Shown: positions 53,194-62,549, counted from the first letter of the stretch. The stretch: 64,000 nucleotides of DNA from Pseudomonadota bacterium (GCA_018242365.1 JAFECB010000021.1:102820-166819), one strand, 5' to 3'. Notes: a model not told the origin generated them from the letters alone. Numbers and translations: made by a program.

Positions 53194-55166
53194 GCGGTGG
53201 CTCCGTGGCCCGATTCGCTCGCGGTCGCGGCAGGGGCATCTGCGCTGCGTGCGGCGGTCGCGCGCAGGCGGAAGCGTTTGTCGCTGGCGGTGACCGCGCC
53301 ACCCAGTGCCATCAGCAAGGCGCCGCCCCAGATCCAGCGCACGAAGGGTTTGAAGTACAGGCGCATCGCCCAGCTGTCATTGCCCAGTGATTCGCCGATG
53401 GCGACGTAGCTATCGCCCAGCAGCCCCGGTGCAATGCCGGATTCGGTCATGACCTGGCCACCGGCGAGGTAGCGGCGTTTCTCGGGATGCAAGGTGGCGA
53501 GCACGCGCCCATGCTGCAGGACGTGGACGGTGGCGTAGTCCGACACGTAGTTGGGGCCGCGCACTTCCTTGATGCCCTCGAACCGGAAGGCGTGCTGGCC
53601 GAGCGTGACGGTGTCGCCCGCACGCACCGCCAGTTCGCGTTGTTGGCCCAGGCCTTCGACCAGGAGCGCGCCGATCAGGAACACGGCGATGCCGAGATGG
53701 GCCAGGCTCATGCCGAGCATTTCACGGGTCATGCGGCCACTGGCGTTCAGCCGCACCCAGGTGAAGCGCAAGGTGCCGGCGGCGACCCAGACCGCGCCCA
53801 GCACGCCGGCCGCGACTTTCCATTGGCCCTGGGGGGCCGTGAAGTAGGCGATCAGCCCGGCCATCGCGGCCAGCGCGGCCCACGGCGCGAGCATTCGCAG
53901 CGGTTTGCGCAAATCATCCCGTTGCCAGCGCGCCAACGGCCCCAGCGGTACCAGCGCGACCAGCGGTGCCATCAGCAGCAGGAACATCAGCGCGAAGTAG
54001 GGCGGGCCGACCGAGATCTTGCCCAGCTCCAGTGCATCGGCCAGCAGTGGATACAGGGTGCCCAGCAACACCATTGCGCAGGCGGTGGTCAGCAGCAGGT
54101 TGTTGACCAGCAGCAAGGTTTCGCGCGAACGGGTGGCGAAGGGCTTGGCGTCGATCTCGGTGTCCGGCGCACGCAGCGCATACAACACCAGCGAGCCACC
54201 GATCACGATGCCGAGGAAGATCAGGACGAACAGGCCGCGTCCCGGATCGGCGGCGAACGCGTGGACCGAGGTCAGCACGCCGGAGCGCACCAGGAAGGTG
54301 CCGAGCAGTGACAGAGAGAATGCAGCGATCGCCAGCAACAGGGTCCAGCCGCCGAAGCTGCCGCGTTTTTCGGTGGTGGCCTGCGAATGGATCAGGGCGG
54401 CACCGACCAGCCATGGCATGAAGCTGGCGTTTTCGACCGGATCCCAGAACCACCAGCCGCCCCAGCCCAGTTCGTAATAGGCCCACCAACTGCCCAGCGC
54501 GATGCCAAGGGTGAGGAAGGCCCAGGCGGCATTGGTCCACGGCCGCGTCCAGCGTAGCCACTGTGCGTCGATGCGGCGCTCCAGCAGGGATGCGATGGCG
54601 AAGGCAAACGGCACCGAGAAGCCGACGTAGCCGGCGTACAGGATGGGCGGATGCACGATCAGGCCGGGATCCTGCAGCAGCGGATTGAGGTCGTTGCCGT
54701 CACCGGCAGCGGGCAGGATGCGTGCAAACGGATTGCTGGTGAAGATCAGGAAGGCGAGGAAGCCCACCGCCACGATCCCCATCACGCCGAGCACGCGCGC
54801 CACCGTCGGCAGTGGCAAGGCCTGCGAATAGCGCGCCACTGCGGCAGTCCAGATCGCCAGCACCAGCGCCCACAACAGCAGCGAGCCTTCGTGCGAGCCC
54901 CACACGGCGGTAAAGCGGTAGATCGTCGGCAGCAGCGAATTGGAATTGTCGGCGACGTATTTCACCGAGAAATCGCCGATCACGAAGGCATGCGCGAGGA
55001 TCGCGAAGGCCAGCCCGACCAGCAGCAACTGCAGGTAGGCCGCGGGCCGCGCAACGGCCATCAGCGCGGTGTCGTTGCGGTGCGCGCCGAACAGTGGCAG
55101 CAGTGCCTGCATCAGGGCGACCAGCAGGGCCAGCGCGAGGATGACCTGGCCGAGTTCAGGCAGCAT
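53190..55166 (-). CDS. ccmF: heme lyase subunit CcmF
   Basis: A 658-residue integral membrane protein with about 15 helices. The heme-handling WWD domain reads GWGGWWFWDPVENASFMPWLVG (about 228-249). A large periplasmic domain lies near the C-terminus (about 510-600). With CcmH and CcmI it attaches heme to CxxCH motifs. The start MLPELGQVILALALL at 55166 is canonical; an upstream GTG at 55190 adds eight residues. Confidence 0.95.
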   Translation of the reverse strand: MLPELGQVILALALLVALMQALLPLFGAHRNDTALMAVARPAAYLQLLLVGLAFAILAHAFVIGDFSVKYVADNSNSLLPTIYRFTAVWGSHEGSLLLWALVLAIWTAAVARYSQALPLPTVARVLGVMGIVAVGFLAFLIFTSNPFARILPAAGDGNDLNPLLQDPGLIVHPPILYAGYVGFSVPFAFAIASLLERRIDAQWLRWTRPWTNAAWAFLTLGIALGSWWAYYELGWGGWWFWDPVENASFMPWLVGAALIHSQATTEKRGSFGGWTLLLAIAAFSLSLLGTFLVRSGVLTSVHAFAADPGRGLFVLIFLGIVIGGSLVLYALRAPDTEIDAKPFATRSRETLLLVNNLLLTTACAMVLLGTLYPLLADALELGKISVGPPYFALMFLLLMAPLVALVPLGPLARWQRDDLRKPLRMLAPWAALAAMAGLIAYFTAPQGQWKVAAGVLGAVWVAAGTLRFTWVRLNASGRMTREMLGMSLAHLGIAVFLIGALLVEGLGQQRELAVRAGDTVTLGQHAFRFEGIKEVRGPNYVSDYATVHVLQHGRVLATLHPEKRRYLAGGQVMTESGIAPGLLGDSYVAIGESLGNDSWAMRLYFKPFVRWIWGGALLMALGGAVTASDKRFRLRATAARSADAPAATASESGHGATA

Positions 55167-55199
55167 GGTTGTCACCCGTCCCGCATGCACGCGTGCGAC

Positions 55200-55679
55200 T
55201 CACGGAGTCGCCTCCGCCGGTGCGGCCTGCACATGGTGTCGCTGATGCGCCTCGGCCATCTTGTCGGCCACTTCCTTCGGCATGTAAGTCTCGTCGTGCT
55301 TGGCCAGCACTTCCTCGGCCACGAACACGCCACCGCGCATGCGGCCGGTGGCGACCACCGACTGGTTCTCACGGAACAGGTCGGGAAGGATGCCGGTATA
55401 GACCACCGGCAATTTGGCATCGCCGTCATCGACCAGGAAATGCGCCTCCATCGAACCGGGCGCACGCTTGAACGAACCCGCAGCGACCATGCCGCCAAGG
55501 CGGAAGCGTGATTGCCCACTGCTCACGCCGCTGCCGGCGCTGCCGTCGAGTACTTCGTGCGGTGTATACAGGTAGGCCGCGTTGCGTTGCAGCGCCAGTG
55601 CGGCCAGCGCGGTGGCAATGCCGGCGGCGGCGAGCAGGGCGATGACGAGGATCAGGCGACGCTTGCGGGTCGGGTGCAT
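55200..55679 (-). CDS. ccmE: heme chaperone CcmE
   Basis: A 159-residue periplasmic OB-fold protein with one N-terminal anchor (about 8-30). It binds heme covalently through His128 in [10 protein letters not shown], the conserved HxxxY motif with Tyr132. It ferries heme from CcmABCD to CcmF. The start is 9 bp after the ccmD stop. Confidence 0.95.
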   Translation of the reverse strand: MHPTRKRRLILVIALLAAAGIATALAALALQRNAAYLYTPHEVLDGSAGSGVSSGQSRFRLGGMVAAGSFKRAPGSMEAHFLVDDGDAKLPVVYTGILPDLFRENQSVVATGRMRGGVFVAEEVLAKHDETYMPKEVADKMAEAHQRHHVQAAPAEATP

Positions 55680-55688
55680 GGGTGAGGC

Positions 55689-55865
55689 TCAATCGCGCGA
55701 CAGCGGTGCGTCGGGGGATGGGGATTGTGCCGCCAGTGCACGCCGTTCGCGTTGGCGAATGGCACGCAGCGACGCACGCAGCAGCAGTTTGGGCACGACG
55801 TAGTCCCACAGCAGCATCACGGCGAACACCGCATAGGCGGCCATCACATAGTCGCGGTAGCTCAT
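55689..55865 (-). CDS. ccmD: heme exporter protein CcmD
   Basis: A 58-residue protein with a single membrane helix (YVMAAYAVFAVMLLWDYVVPKLLL, about 6-29) and a basic cytoplasmic tail (RASLRAIRQRERRAL). It stabilises the CcmABC-CcmE complex. The ATG at 55865 overlaps the ccmC stop by 4 bp. Confidence 0.88.
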   Translation of the reverse strand: MSYRDYVMAAYAVFAVMLLWDYVVPKLLLRASLRAIRQRERRALAAQSPSPDAPLSRD

Positions 55866-56614
55866 GGCGTGTCCCCGCAGGCGAGCCGGGTGGTCCAGTG
55901 CTTGCCGGCTTCGCGGCGCAGGTTGTCCGCGCGCGCACGCGCCAGCAGTGAACCGACGAACCACATATGGGTGCCGGCGATCATCCACCACAGCGGCGGC
56001 AGCATGCTCGGGTCCATGTGCGATTTGCCGAACAGGACGATAGTCTGGCCCTGGTGCAACGAGTTCCACCACACCACCGACCAACGGATCACCGGCAGCA
56101 GGGCAACTCCGACGATGGCGAGCAGGCCGGCGGCGCGGGCTGCATTGCGGCGGTCGTCGATTGCGGCGTACAGGCCCATCACGCCCAGATAGAGGAACAG
56201 CAGGATCAGTTCGGTGGTCAGGCGCGGGTCCCAGCTCCACCAGGTGCCCCACATCGGCTTGCCCCAGATCGATCCGGTGGCGAGGGTGACCGCAGTGAAC
56301 GCCGCGCCGGTGGGCGCACAGGCCATCGCGAGGATCTCGCAGAGCTTGATCCGCCACACCAGCGCAATCGCGGAATACAGCGCCATCAGGGCGAAGATGC
56401 CCATGCTCATCCATGCCGAGGGCACATGGATGTAGAGGATGCGGAAGCTGTCGCCCTGCTGGTAGTCGGCGGGGACTTGCCACAGCGCGCCGTACACGCC
56501 GATCGCGATCGCCAGCAGGCCCGACAGATAGGCCCAGGGCGCCCATCGGGTGGCGAACGCATCGAAATACGGCGGCGAGCCGAGTTTGTGGAACCAGCGG
56601 ATCAGCGGGGACAT
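55862..56614 (-). CDS. ccmC: heme exporter protein CcmC
   Basis: A 250-residue protein with six helices. The WWD heme-binding motif is GTWWSWDPRLTTELIL (about 124-139), flanked by conserved His in ILYIHVPSAWM and AGTHMWFVGSLL. It loads heme on CcmE. The start at MSPLIRWFHKLGSPPYF (56614) matches the family; AGG lies 6 nt upstream. ccmB is not directly upstream: the azurin gene and 247 bp of promoter DNA intervene. Confidence 0.94.
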   Translation of the reverse strand: MSPLIRWFHKLGSPPYFDAFATRWAPWAYLSGLLAIAIGVYGALWQVPADYQQGDSFRILYIHVPSAWMSMGIFALMALYSAIALVWRIKLCEILAMACAPTGAAFTAVTLATGSIWGKPMWGTWWSWDPRLTTELILLFLYLGVMGLYAAIDDRRNAARAAGLLAIVGVALLPVIRWSVVWWNSLHQGQTIVLFGKSHMDPSMLPPLWWMIAGTHMWFVGSLLARARADNLRREAGKHWTTRLACGDTP

Positions 56615-56728
56615 CGTGGCCTGTGCGAAGGCGGCGCGCATGCCGCCGCGGGCTATCTGCCTAGGATACCAGTCCACGCCTGCGTACGTTGAATCCGGAT
56701 CTGTAGCATCGGCTTGGAATCTGTCATG

Positions 56729-56758
56729 AAAACGGGGCCGGCTTGCGCGCGACCCCGT
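56729..56758 (-). terminator. terminator after the azurin gene
   Basis: ACGGGG (56758-56753 on the minus strand) pairs with CCCCGT (56737-56732) with a GC-rich interior, then TTTT. It lies 39 bp after the azurin stop and 115 bp before ccmC, so azurin and ccmCDEFGHI may be partly insulated. Confidence 0.6.
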
Positions 56759-56796
56759 CATCGTCAGCAGCGCGGGGCATGTCGCCCCGAACGCCA

Positions 56797-57372
56797 TTAC
56801 TGGACCTGGATGCTGCCCTGCATCAGGCTCATGTGGCCGGGGAAGCTGCAGAAGAACTTGAACGGGCCGCCGGTCTTGATCTTGGCCACGTCGAAGGTCA
56901 TCGAAGTGGATTCACCACCGCCGATCACCTTGGTATGCGCGATCACGCGGGCGTCGTCGGCCTTGACGTGGTCCGGGGTCACCCCGGCGCCATCCTGATC
57001 GATGCCTTCCATGTCGGTCTGCGCAGCGATCACCATATTGTGGCCCATGACGTTGGCGGCCATGGTCCCGACATGCTTGAGGTTGATGGTGAACTGGGTG
57101 CAGCTGGCCGGCACGGTGATCGAATCGGCGTTGTACTGCATCTGGTCGTTGGCTTCGATGGTGGTCGCGCAGTTGGCCACGGTGGCGGGCTTGCTGGCAG
57201 CGGCCGGTGCGGCTTCGGCAGCGGGTGCAGCCTCAGGCGCGGCGGCTGGCGCGGCTTCGGCAGCGGGCGCAGCCGCCGGTGCGGCGCTGTCGCTGGCCGG
57301 CGCGTTGGACTGGCCGCAGGCGGAGAGGGCCAGTGCAATCGCGCTGGTGAGAAGAATCTGGCGGAACTTCAT
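56797..57372 (-). CDS. azu: lipid-anchored azurin (Laz-like)
   Basis: A 191-residue type 1 copper electron carrier. A lipoprotein signal (LALSAC19) is followed by an Ala/Pro/Glu linker (22-62), as in Neisseria Laz. The azurin domain has copper ligands His111 (MGHNMVI), Cys175, His180 and Met184 ([10 protein letters not shown]). The Cys68-Cys91 pair matches the azurin disulfide. It probably tethers to the membrane and feeds electrons to NirK or an oxidase. GGAG lies 7 nt before the ATG. It is placed between ccmB and ccmC with its own FNR-like site. Confidence 0.93.
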   Translation of the reverse strand: MKFRQILLTSAIALALSACGQSNAPASDSAAPAAAPAAEAAPAAAPEAAPAAEAAPAAASKPATVANCATTIEANDQMQYNADSITVPASCTQFTINLKHVGTMAANVMGHNMVIAAQTDMEGIDQDGAGVTPDHVKADDARVIAHTKVIGGGESTSMTFDVAKIKTGGPFKFFCSFPGHMSLMQGSIQVQ

Positions 57373-57451
57373 GGGGAGACTCCGAAGGAAAGTTTGAACC
57401 GGCCTGGGTGGCCAGTGCGCGTATTGTCCTAGCCGGTTTGTTAAGAATGCA

Positions 57452-57465
57452 TTGATCCATCTCAA
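57452..57465 (-). promoter_or_regulatory. FNR/DNR-like site upstream of azurin
   Basis: On the minus strand TTGAGATGGATCAA matches TTGAT-N4-ATCAA at 9 of 10 positions. Its centre is about 34 bp from a possible -10, ACAATA (57427-57422), close to the class II spacing. It suggests anaerobic or NO-dependent activation of azurin and perhaps the ccm genes behind it. The remaining gap DNA (57466-57619) shows nothing else. Confidence 0.6.
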
Positions 57466-57619
57466 TGGCAGGGCTGAACGACGCCATCCGGACGTTTGCT
57501 GCCATCCATCCATGGCCGACAGGAATCTCAAGACATAAGGGGTTTCCAGGCGCATTCGAGCTTGTGAATGGGCTGGATGCGGCATCGGCGGCGCAGGAAG
57601 CGCGCTCGCAGCGACCGAA

Positions 57620-58291
57620 TCAGGAATGGGCGATTCGCAGTGCAGCCGCCGCCGTCAGTGGTGCCAAGGGCAGCGCCAAAGCCAAGCCCGCACCCAGCAA
57701 CAGCAGCGCACCGCTGGCATCCAGCCCTTGCGCTTGGGCATAGACAGCACCTGCACCGAACACCAGCACCGGCACATACAAGGGCAACGCCAGCAGGGCC
57801 AGCAGGATGCCGGCGCGGCGCATGCCCACGGTCAGCGCGGCGACCACCGCGCCCAGCAGGCTCAGGATCGGTGTGCCGAGCAGCAATGACGCCAGCAAGG
57901 TCGGAAGCTGTGCCGGCGGCAGGTAGAGCAGCTGCCCCAGCAAGGGAATCGCCACGATCACCGGCAAGGCGGTGGTCAGCCAGTGCATCAGGGTGCGAAT
58001 CAGGATCAGCCACCACAAGGGCACCGGTGCCAGCATCCATTGCTCCAGCGATCCGTCTTCCAGATCGCCACGGAACAGGCTGTCCAGCGACAACAGGCCA
58101 GCCAGCAACACCGCCAGCCAGAGCACCGCCGAGGCCACCGGGGCGAGTGAGTTCGCATTGCCACCGAGCGCCAGCGCGAACAACACCACCGTCAACAACG
58201 CAAACAGCGCCGGTTGCAGGGCGTCGCCACGACGCGCCCACAGCAGCTGCAGATCGCGGAGCATCAGCGCGCGGGCGGCTTGCAGCATCAT
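57620..58291 (-). CDS. ccmB: heme exporter permease CcmB
   Basis: A 223-residue membrane protein with six helices. The family loop [23 protein letters not shown] (about 73-95) is present. It forms the ABC membrane unit with CcmA that releases holo-CcmE. Tandem ATGs (58291, 58288) overlap the ccmA stop. It ends 247 bp before azurin, which breaks the usual ccmABC continuity. Confidence 0.93.
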   Translation of the reverse strand: MMLQAARALMLRDLQLLWARRGDALQPALFALLTVVLFALALGGNANSLAPVASAVLWLAVLLAGLLSLDSLFRGDLEDGSLEQWMLAPVPLWWLILIRTLMHWLTTALPVIVAIPLLGQLLYLPPAQLPTLLASLLLGTPILSLLGAVVAALTVGMRRAGILLALLALPLYVPVLVFGAGAVYAQAQGLDASGALLLLGAGLALALPLAPLTAAAALRIAHS

Positions 58292-58935
58292 GCCGAAGCT
58301 CGCCGCAGTTCCAGCAGCCGGGTTCGCACCGGCGGTGCGGCATAGGCCCCGTGAGTGGTGATCAGCGCCGCGCCGCCTTCGGCGAGATGCGCTTCGACCA
58401 TGCGATTGACCAGGCGGATGCCTTCCAGATCGAGGTTGGCATAGGGCTCGTCAAGCAACCACAGCGGTGCCGGCGACAGCCACAGCCGTGCCAGCCCGAG
58501 CCGTTTCTTCTGCCCCGCAGACAGCGTTCGCACGGCAGCGTCCTCGAATCCGGCAAGCCCGACCAGGGCCATCGCGGCGTCCACGGATTGGCCGATTCGC
58601 TGGCCGTGCAAGCCACCCAGGCATCGCAGGTTCTGCATCGCGCTCAGGTCCGCTTTCAGCCCGGGTAGATGGCCGAGGTAGGCAATGTGGTTGGCGCGAC
58701 GCAGCTGATCGGCGAGTGCCGACTCGATTTCCATCGTGCCGGCATCGGCGCGCAGCAGGCCTGCCAGCACCCGCAGCAGGGTGGTCTTGCCTGCACCGTT
58801 GTCGCCCTGCACCAGCAAGGCCTCGCCGGCACCGACCGTGAATTCCAGCGGCCCGAACACGGGCTGCTCGTCGCGTGAAAACGCGAGATCGCGCACGCGC
58901 AGGAGCGGGGGGCTGGACGATTGGGCACAAGACAT
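58288..58935 (-). CDS. ccmA: heme exporter ATPase CcmA
   Basis: A 215-residue ABC ATPase. Walker A is [11 protein letters not shown] (about 44-54), the signature [14 protein letters not shown], and Walker [13 protein letters not shown], where Tyr replaces the usual Thr as in CcmA. It starts the ccm set and diverges from the aminotransferase gene 46 bp away. Confidence 0.94.
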   Translation of the reverse strand: MSCAQSSSPPLLRVRDLAFSRDEQPVFGPLEFTVGAGEALLVQGDNGAGKTTLLRVLAGLLRADAGTMEIESALADQLRRANHIAYLGHLPGLKADLSAMQNLRCLGGLHGQRIGQSVDAAMALVGLAGFEDAAVRTLSAGQKKRLGLARLWLSPAPLWLLDEPYANLDLEGIRLVNRMVEAHLAEGGAALITTHGAYAAPPVRTRLLELRRASA

Positions 58936-58981
58936 GGACGGACGATTCTACCGGCATGGCCCGACATCACGGAGGATGGCG

Positions 58982-60175
58982 ATGCGATTCCGTACACTCC
59001 CGGAATCCCACAACGAAGCCATCGAGATGCACGTCGAAACCAAATTGCCGAAGGTCGCCACCACCATCTTCACCGTGATGTCGCAGCTCGCCGTCGAGCA
59101 CGGCGCGGTCAACCTCGGCCAGGGCTTTCCGGATTTCCCGGTGCCGGCGTGGCTGGTTGATGCGCTGACGCGTGCGATGCAGGCTGGCCACAACCAGTAC
59201 GCGCCGATGACGGGGATCCCGGCGCTGCGCCAGGCCATCGCCGACAAGACCGAGCGCTGCTACGGCTGGCGGCCCGACGTGGATGCCGAGATCACCGTCA
59301 CCAGCGGCGCCACCGAGGCGATCTTCAATGCGATCCACGGCTTGGTGCGCGCGGGCGAGGAGGTCATCGTGCTCGATCCCTGCTACGACTGCTACGAGCC
59401 GGCGATCGACCTGGCCGGTGCCACCGCGATCCACGTCGCACTGGATCCGGTGACCTTCGCGCCGGATTGGGATGCGGTGCGTGCGGCGATCACCCCGAAC
59501 ACGCGGATGCTGATGATCAACAGCCCGCACAATCCCTCCGGCGCGATGTTCAGCGCGGCCGACATTCAGGCTTTGATCGACTTGCTGCACGGCACCGATA
59601 TCCTGCTGCTCAGTGACGAGGTCTACGAGCACATCGTGTTCGATGGTGCGCGGCACGAAACGGTGCTGCGCTATCCCGAATTGCGCGAGCGCGCCTTGGT
59701 CATTTCCAGCTTCGGCAAGACCTACCACTGCACCGGCTGGAAGCTCGGTTATTGCATCGCGCCGCCGGCGCTGTCCGCCGAGTTCCGCAAGGTCCACCAG
59801 TACAACGTGTTCTGCAGCTTCAACCCGGCCCAGCATGCCTTCGCCGAGATGATCGAGCAGGAACCACAGCACTTCGAAACCCTCGGTGCGTTCTACCAGG
59901 ACAAGCGCGATCGCTTTCGTGCTCAGCTACTGGCGACCAAGCTCAAACCGCTGCCGGTACCGGGTGGCTATTTCCAGTTGGTCGATTACTCGGCGGTCAG
60001 CGATTTGCCCGATCTCGAATTCGCCCGCTGGCTGACCATCGAACACGGCGTGACCGGCATCCCGCTGTCGCCGTTCTACGCCGCGCCGCCCGCGGGCCAG
60101 CGCCTGTTGCGGCTGTGTTTCGCCAAGAACGATGACACCGTGAACCGCGCCATCCAACGATTGTCCAATATGTAG
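58982..60175 (+). CDS. ybdL: methionine/glutamine-type aminotransferase (YbdL-like)
   Basis: A 397-residue fold-type I PLP enzyme. The core begins ETKLPKVATTIFTVMSQLAVEHGAVNLGQGFPDFP. The PLP Lys is in SSFGKTYHCTGWKLGY, and NSPHNPSGAMF is conserved. YbdL-type enzymes transaminate methionine, glutamine and aromatic amino acids with 2-oxoacids, and take part in methionine salvage. GGAGG lies 6 nt before ATG 58982; an in-frame ATG at 59027 matches the usual family start. The omega-amidase two genes away supports the glutamine transaminase role. Confidence 0.88.
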   Translation: MRFRTLPESHNEAIEMHVETKLPKVATTIFTVMSQLAVEHGAVNLGQGFPDFPVPAWLVDALTRAMQAGHNQYAPMTGIPALRQAIADKTERCYGWRPDVDAEITVTSGATEAIFNAIHGLVRAGEEVIVLDPCYDCYEPAIDLAGATAIHVALDPVTFAPDWDAVRAAITPNTRMLMINSPHNPSGAMFSAADIQALIDLLHGTDILLLSDEVYEHIVFDGARHETVLRYPELRERALVISSFGKTYHCTGWKLGYCIAPPALSAEFRKVHQYNVFCSFNPAQHAFAEMIEQEPQHFETLGAFYQDKRDRFRAQLLATKLKPLPVPGGYFQLVDYSAVSDLPDLEFARWLTIEHGVTGIPLSPFYAAPPAGQRLLRLCFAKNDDTVNRAIQRLSNM

Positions 60176-60198
60176 GCAACGCCCCTCGGGAGGCCGCC

Positions 60199-61527
60199 GT
60201 GCGCACCGAAAAATTGATCGCCCTGTTGTTTGCCATGCTGCTGACGGGCGCCGCAGCCTTGCTGGGTTGGCGTGCACTGCATGCCAGCCCGCCCTCGACC
60301 GGAGACACACCCGTGGACGCACGCCATTTGCAGGACATCTATTTCGGCATGGGCTGTTTCTGGGGCGCGGAAAAGCGCCTGCGCGGCGTGCCCGGCGTTG
60401 CCGAGGTCGAAGTGGGATATGCCGGTGGCGATGCACCGCAGGTGAACTACCGCGACGTGCTGGATCAGGAAGACCGGATCCGCAGCCGCCGCAGCCATGC
60501 GCGCAACCATGCCGAGGTGGTGCGGGTGCGTTATGACCCGAAGAAACTCGACCTGATGACGCTGCTGGCGGCGTTCTGGGAAAACCATGACCCGACCCAG
60601 GTCGGCGGGCAGGGCAATGACCTCGGCAGCAATTACCGCAGCGCGATCTACTACACCAACGACCAGCAGAAGACCCTGGCCGAGCAAAGCCGCGATATCT
60701 ACCAGCGCAACCTCACGCATGCAGGCTACGGTCGGATCACCACCGAGATCCTGCCGGTGCGCCACTACAACCGTGCCGAGGAATCGCACCAGGATTACCT
60801 GTTGAAGAACCCGAACGGGTACTGCGGTCTGGGTGGCACCGGCGTCAAATACGGCCTCGCCGCCGCCGGCACCGCCTATGCCCCGCTGGATGGGGCGAGT
60901 CTGGCGCGCGCTGCGCAACTGGTGGTGTACGAAGCCGAGGACTGCCCGTATTGCGAGCGTTTCGAAGCCGACGTACTGAAGCATTGGAATGCCACCGTGC
61001 CGTTCGTGCGCACCCGCTCGCAACAGGCGCCAAGCGGCTGGACACTGACGAAGACCTTGCTGGCGACGCCGACGATCGTCCTGTTCAAGGACGGCAAGGA
61101 AGTCTCGCGCTTCACCGGCTATCCGGGCGATCCGCAGAAGTTCTGGCAGTGGTTGGGCTTCCACATGCTGACCGCAGCGCAGCAGCAGATCGCCTTCGAG
61201 AGTGGCACCGAGCTGCCCGGCACCGGTGCCAACTTGAACGAATACCGCCCCGGCACCTATTACGACCCGATCAGCGGCGCCGCCCTGTTCCGCAGCGATG
61301 CCAAGTTCGACAGCGCCTGCGGCTGGCCCAGTTTCTTCGAGCCGATGCCGGGTGCGCTGCAATTCCTGCAGGACGACAGCCACGGCATGCATCGCGTGGA
61401 AGTGCGCAGCACCAGTTCCGGCATCCACCTCGGCCATGTATTCGACGACGGCCCGCCGCCGACCGGCAAGCGCTATTGCATCAACGGCAATGTGCTGCGC
61501 TTCGTGCCTGATCCGACGAAGACCTGA
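60199..61527 (+). CDS. msrAB: MsrA-thioredoxin-MsrB fusion, membrane-anchored
   Basis: A 442-residue protein that reduces both epimers of methionine sulfoxide. An N-terminal anchor (about 6-26) points to the periplasm. The MsrA domain (about 44-222) has the catalytic Cys53 (GCFWGAE) and Cys209 near YCGLGGTG; an insertion lies at about 86-102. The middle thioredoxin-like domain (about 235-325) has C249-P-Y-C252. The MsrB domain (about 325-438) has catalytic Cys427 (RYCING) and resolving Cys374 (CGWPSF); it lacks the CxxC zinc pairs. The start is GTG, with GGGAGG 5 nt upstream. Confidence 0.9.
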   Translation: MRTEKLIALLFAMLLTGAAALLGWRALHASPPSTGDTPVDARHLQDIYFGMGCFWGAEKRLRGVPGVAEVEVGYAGGDAPQVNYRDVLDQEDRIRSRRSHARNHAEVVRVRYDPKKLDLMTLLAAFWENHDPTQVGGQGNDLGSNYRSAIYYTNDQQKTLAEQSRDIYQRNLTHAGYGRITTEILPVRHYNRAEESHQDYLLKNPNGYCGLGGTGVKYGLAAAGTAYAPLDGASLARAAQLVVYEAEDCPYCERFEADVLKHWNATVPFVRTRSQQAPSGWTLTKTLLATPTIVLFKDGKEVSRFTGYPGDPQKFWQWLGFHMLTAAQQQIAFESGTELPGTGANLNEYRPGTYYDPISGAALFRSDAKFDSACGWPSFFEPMPGALQFLQDDSHGMHRVEVRSTSSGIHLGHVFDDGPPPTGKRYCINGNVLRFVPDPTKT

Positions 61528-61557
61528 ATTCCGCGACAGGCCTGATGCAATGCGGTC

Positions 61558-61577
61558 ATCCCGGCGAACGCCGGGAT
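61558..61577. repeat. short intergenic palindrome
   Basis: ATCCCGGCG (61558-61566), AA, CGCCGGGAT (61569-61577), perfect 9-bp arms. It belongs to the CATTCCCG/CGGGAAT palindrome type common in xanthomonads and resembles 10190-10223. The rest of the 162-bp gap (61528-61689) shows only a weak GCAACT/AGTTGC pairing. Confidence 0.65.
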
Positions 61578-61689
61578 CCTGGTTCCGGCCGCAACTAGGA
61601 CAACGTCTGGAATCCAGTTGCAGTCGACGCGGTCTTGACCTGCCTTGCCCTACACTGCGGGCGCGATCATTCAGGCGTCCGGAGCGGCC

Positions 61690-62514
61690 ATGCACGACCT
61701 TCGCGTTTCCATCATCCAGGGCGAAACCCGCTGGCATGATCCTGCCGCCAACCGCGCGCATTACGGTGCGCTGATCGCACCACTGCATGGCAGTACCGAC
61801 CTGATCGTGCTGCCTGAGACCTTCACCAGCGGGTTCTCGAACGATGCAATTGGCAGTGCCGAGGGCATGGATGGTGCGACCGTGGCTTGGCTGCGCGAAC
61901 AGGCGGCCAAACTCGATGCCGCCATCACAGGCAGCGTGCAACTGCGCACCGATGCCGGCGTGTTCAACCGCATGCTGTTCGCCACGCCGGATGGCGGCAT
62001 GGCGTGGTACGACAAGCGCCACCTGTTTTCGTTCGCCAGCGAACACGAACGCTACGCGCCGGGCCATCAGCGCGTGGTGGTGACGTGGCGTGGCTGGCGC
62101 ATCCTGCTGCAGGTCTGCTATGACCTGCGCTTCCCGGTGTTCGCACGCAACCGTTTCGATCCTGCGCAAGCGGGGCAGGCTGATTACGATCTGGCCGTGT
62201 ACGTCGCCAACTGGCCATCTGCGCGTGCCTATCCGTGGAAGACCCTGCTGCGCGCACGCGCCATCGAGAACCTGAGTTTCGTCGTCGGCGTCAACCGCGT
62301 CGGCACCGACGGCAACGGCTTGCACTACAGCGGCGACAGCGCGGTGATCGATTTCCTCGGCCATCCCCTCAGTGAGTGCATGGACGAGGAAGTGGTGGCG
62401 ACCGCCACCCTGCAGGCGACGGAACTGCTGGCCCATCGCGAGCGCTTCCCGGCGCTGCGCGACGCCGACGGCTTCGCCGTCCTCCGCGGTGAGACCATCG
62501 CAACGGGCGACTGA
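61690..62514 (+). CDS. yafV: carbon-nitrogen hydrolase, omega-amidase (YafV-like)
   Basis: A 274-residue nitrilase-superfamily enzyme. The catalytic triad is Glu43 (LPETF), Lys109 (YDKRHLF) and Cys143 (LQVCYDLRFPV). The conserved stretch NWPSARAYPWKTLLRARAIENLSFVVGVNR marks the YafV/omega-amidase group, which hydrolyses 2-oxoglutaramate and 2-oxosuccinamate. It completes the reaction started by the YbdL-like transaminase, pulling transamination forward. GGAG lies 5 nt before the ATG. Confidence 0.9.
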   Translation: MHDLRVSIIQGETRWHDPAANRAHYGALIAPLHGSTDLIVLPETFTSGFSNDAIGSAEGMDGATVAWLREQAAKLDAAITGSVQLRTDAGVFNRMLFATPDGGMAWYDKRHLFSFASEHERYAPGHQRVVVTWRGWRILLQVCYDLRFPVFARNRFDPAQAGQADYDLAVYVANWPSARAYPWKTLLRARAIENLSFVVGVNRVGTDGNGLHYSGDSAVIDFLGHPLSECMDEEVVATATLQATELLAHRERFPALRDADGFAVLRGETIATGD

Positions 62515-62549
62515 CCGGCCCGAAGTGGGCCGGTCGGTGCGGTTCTCGC

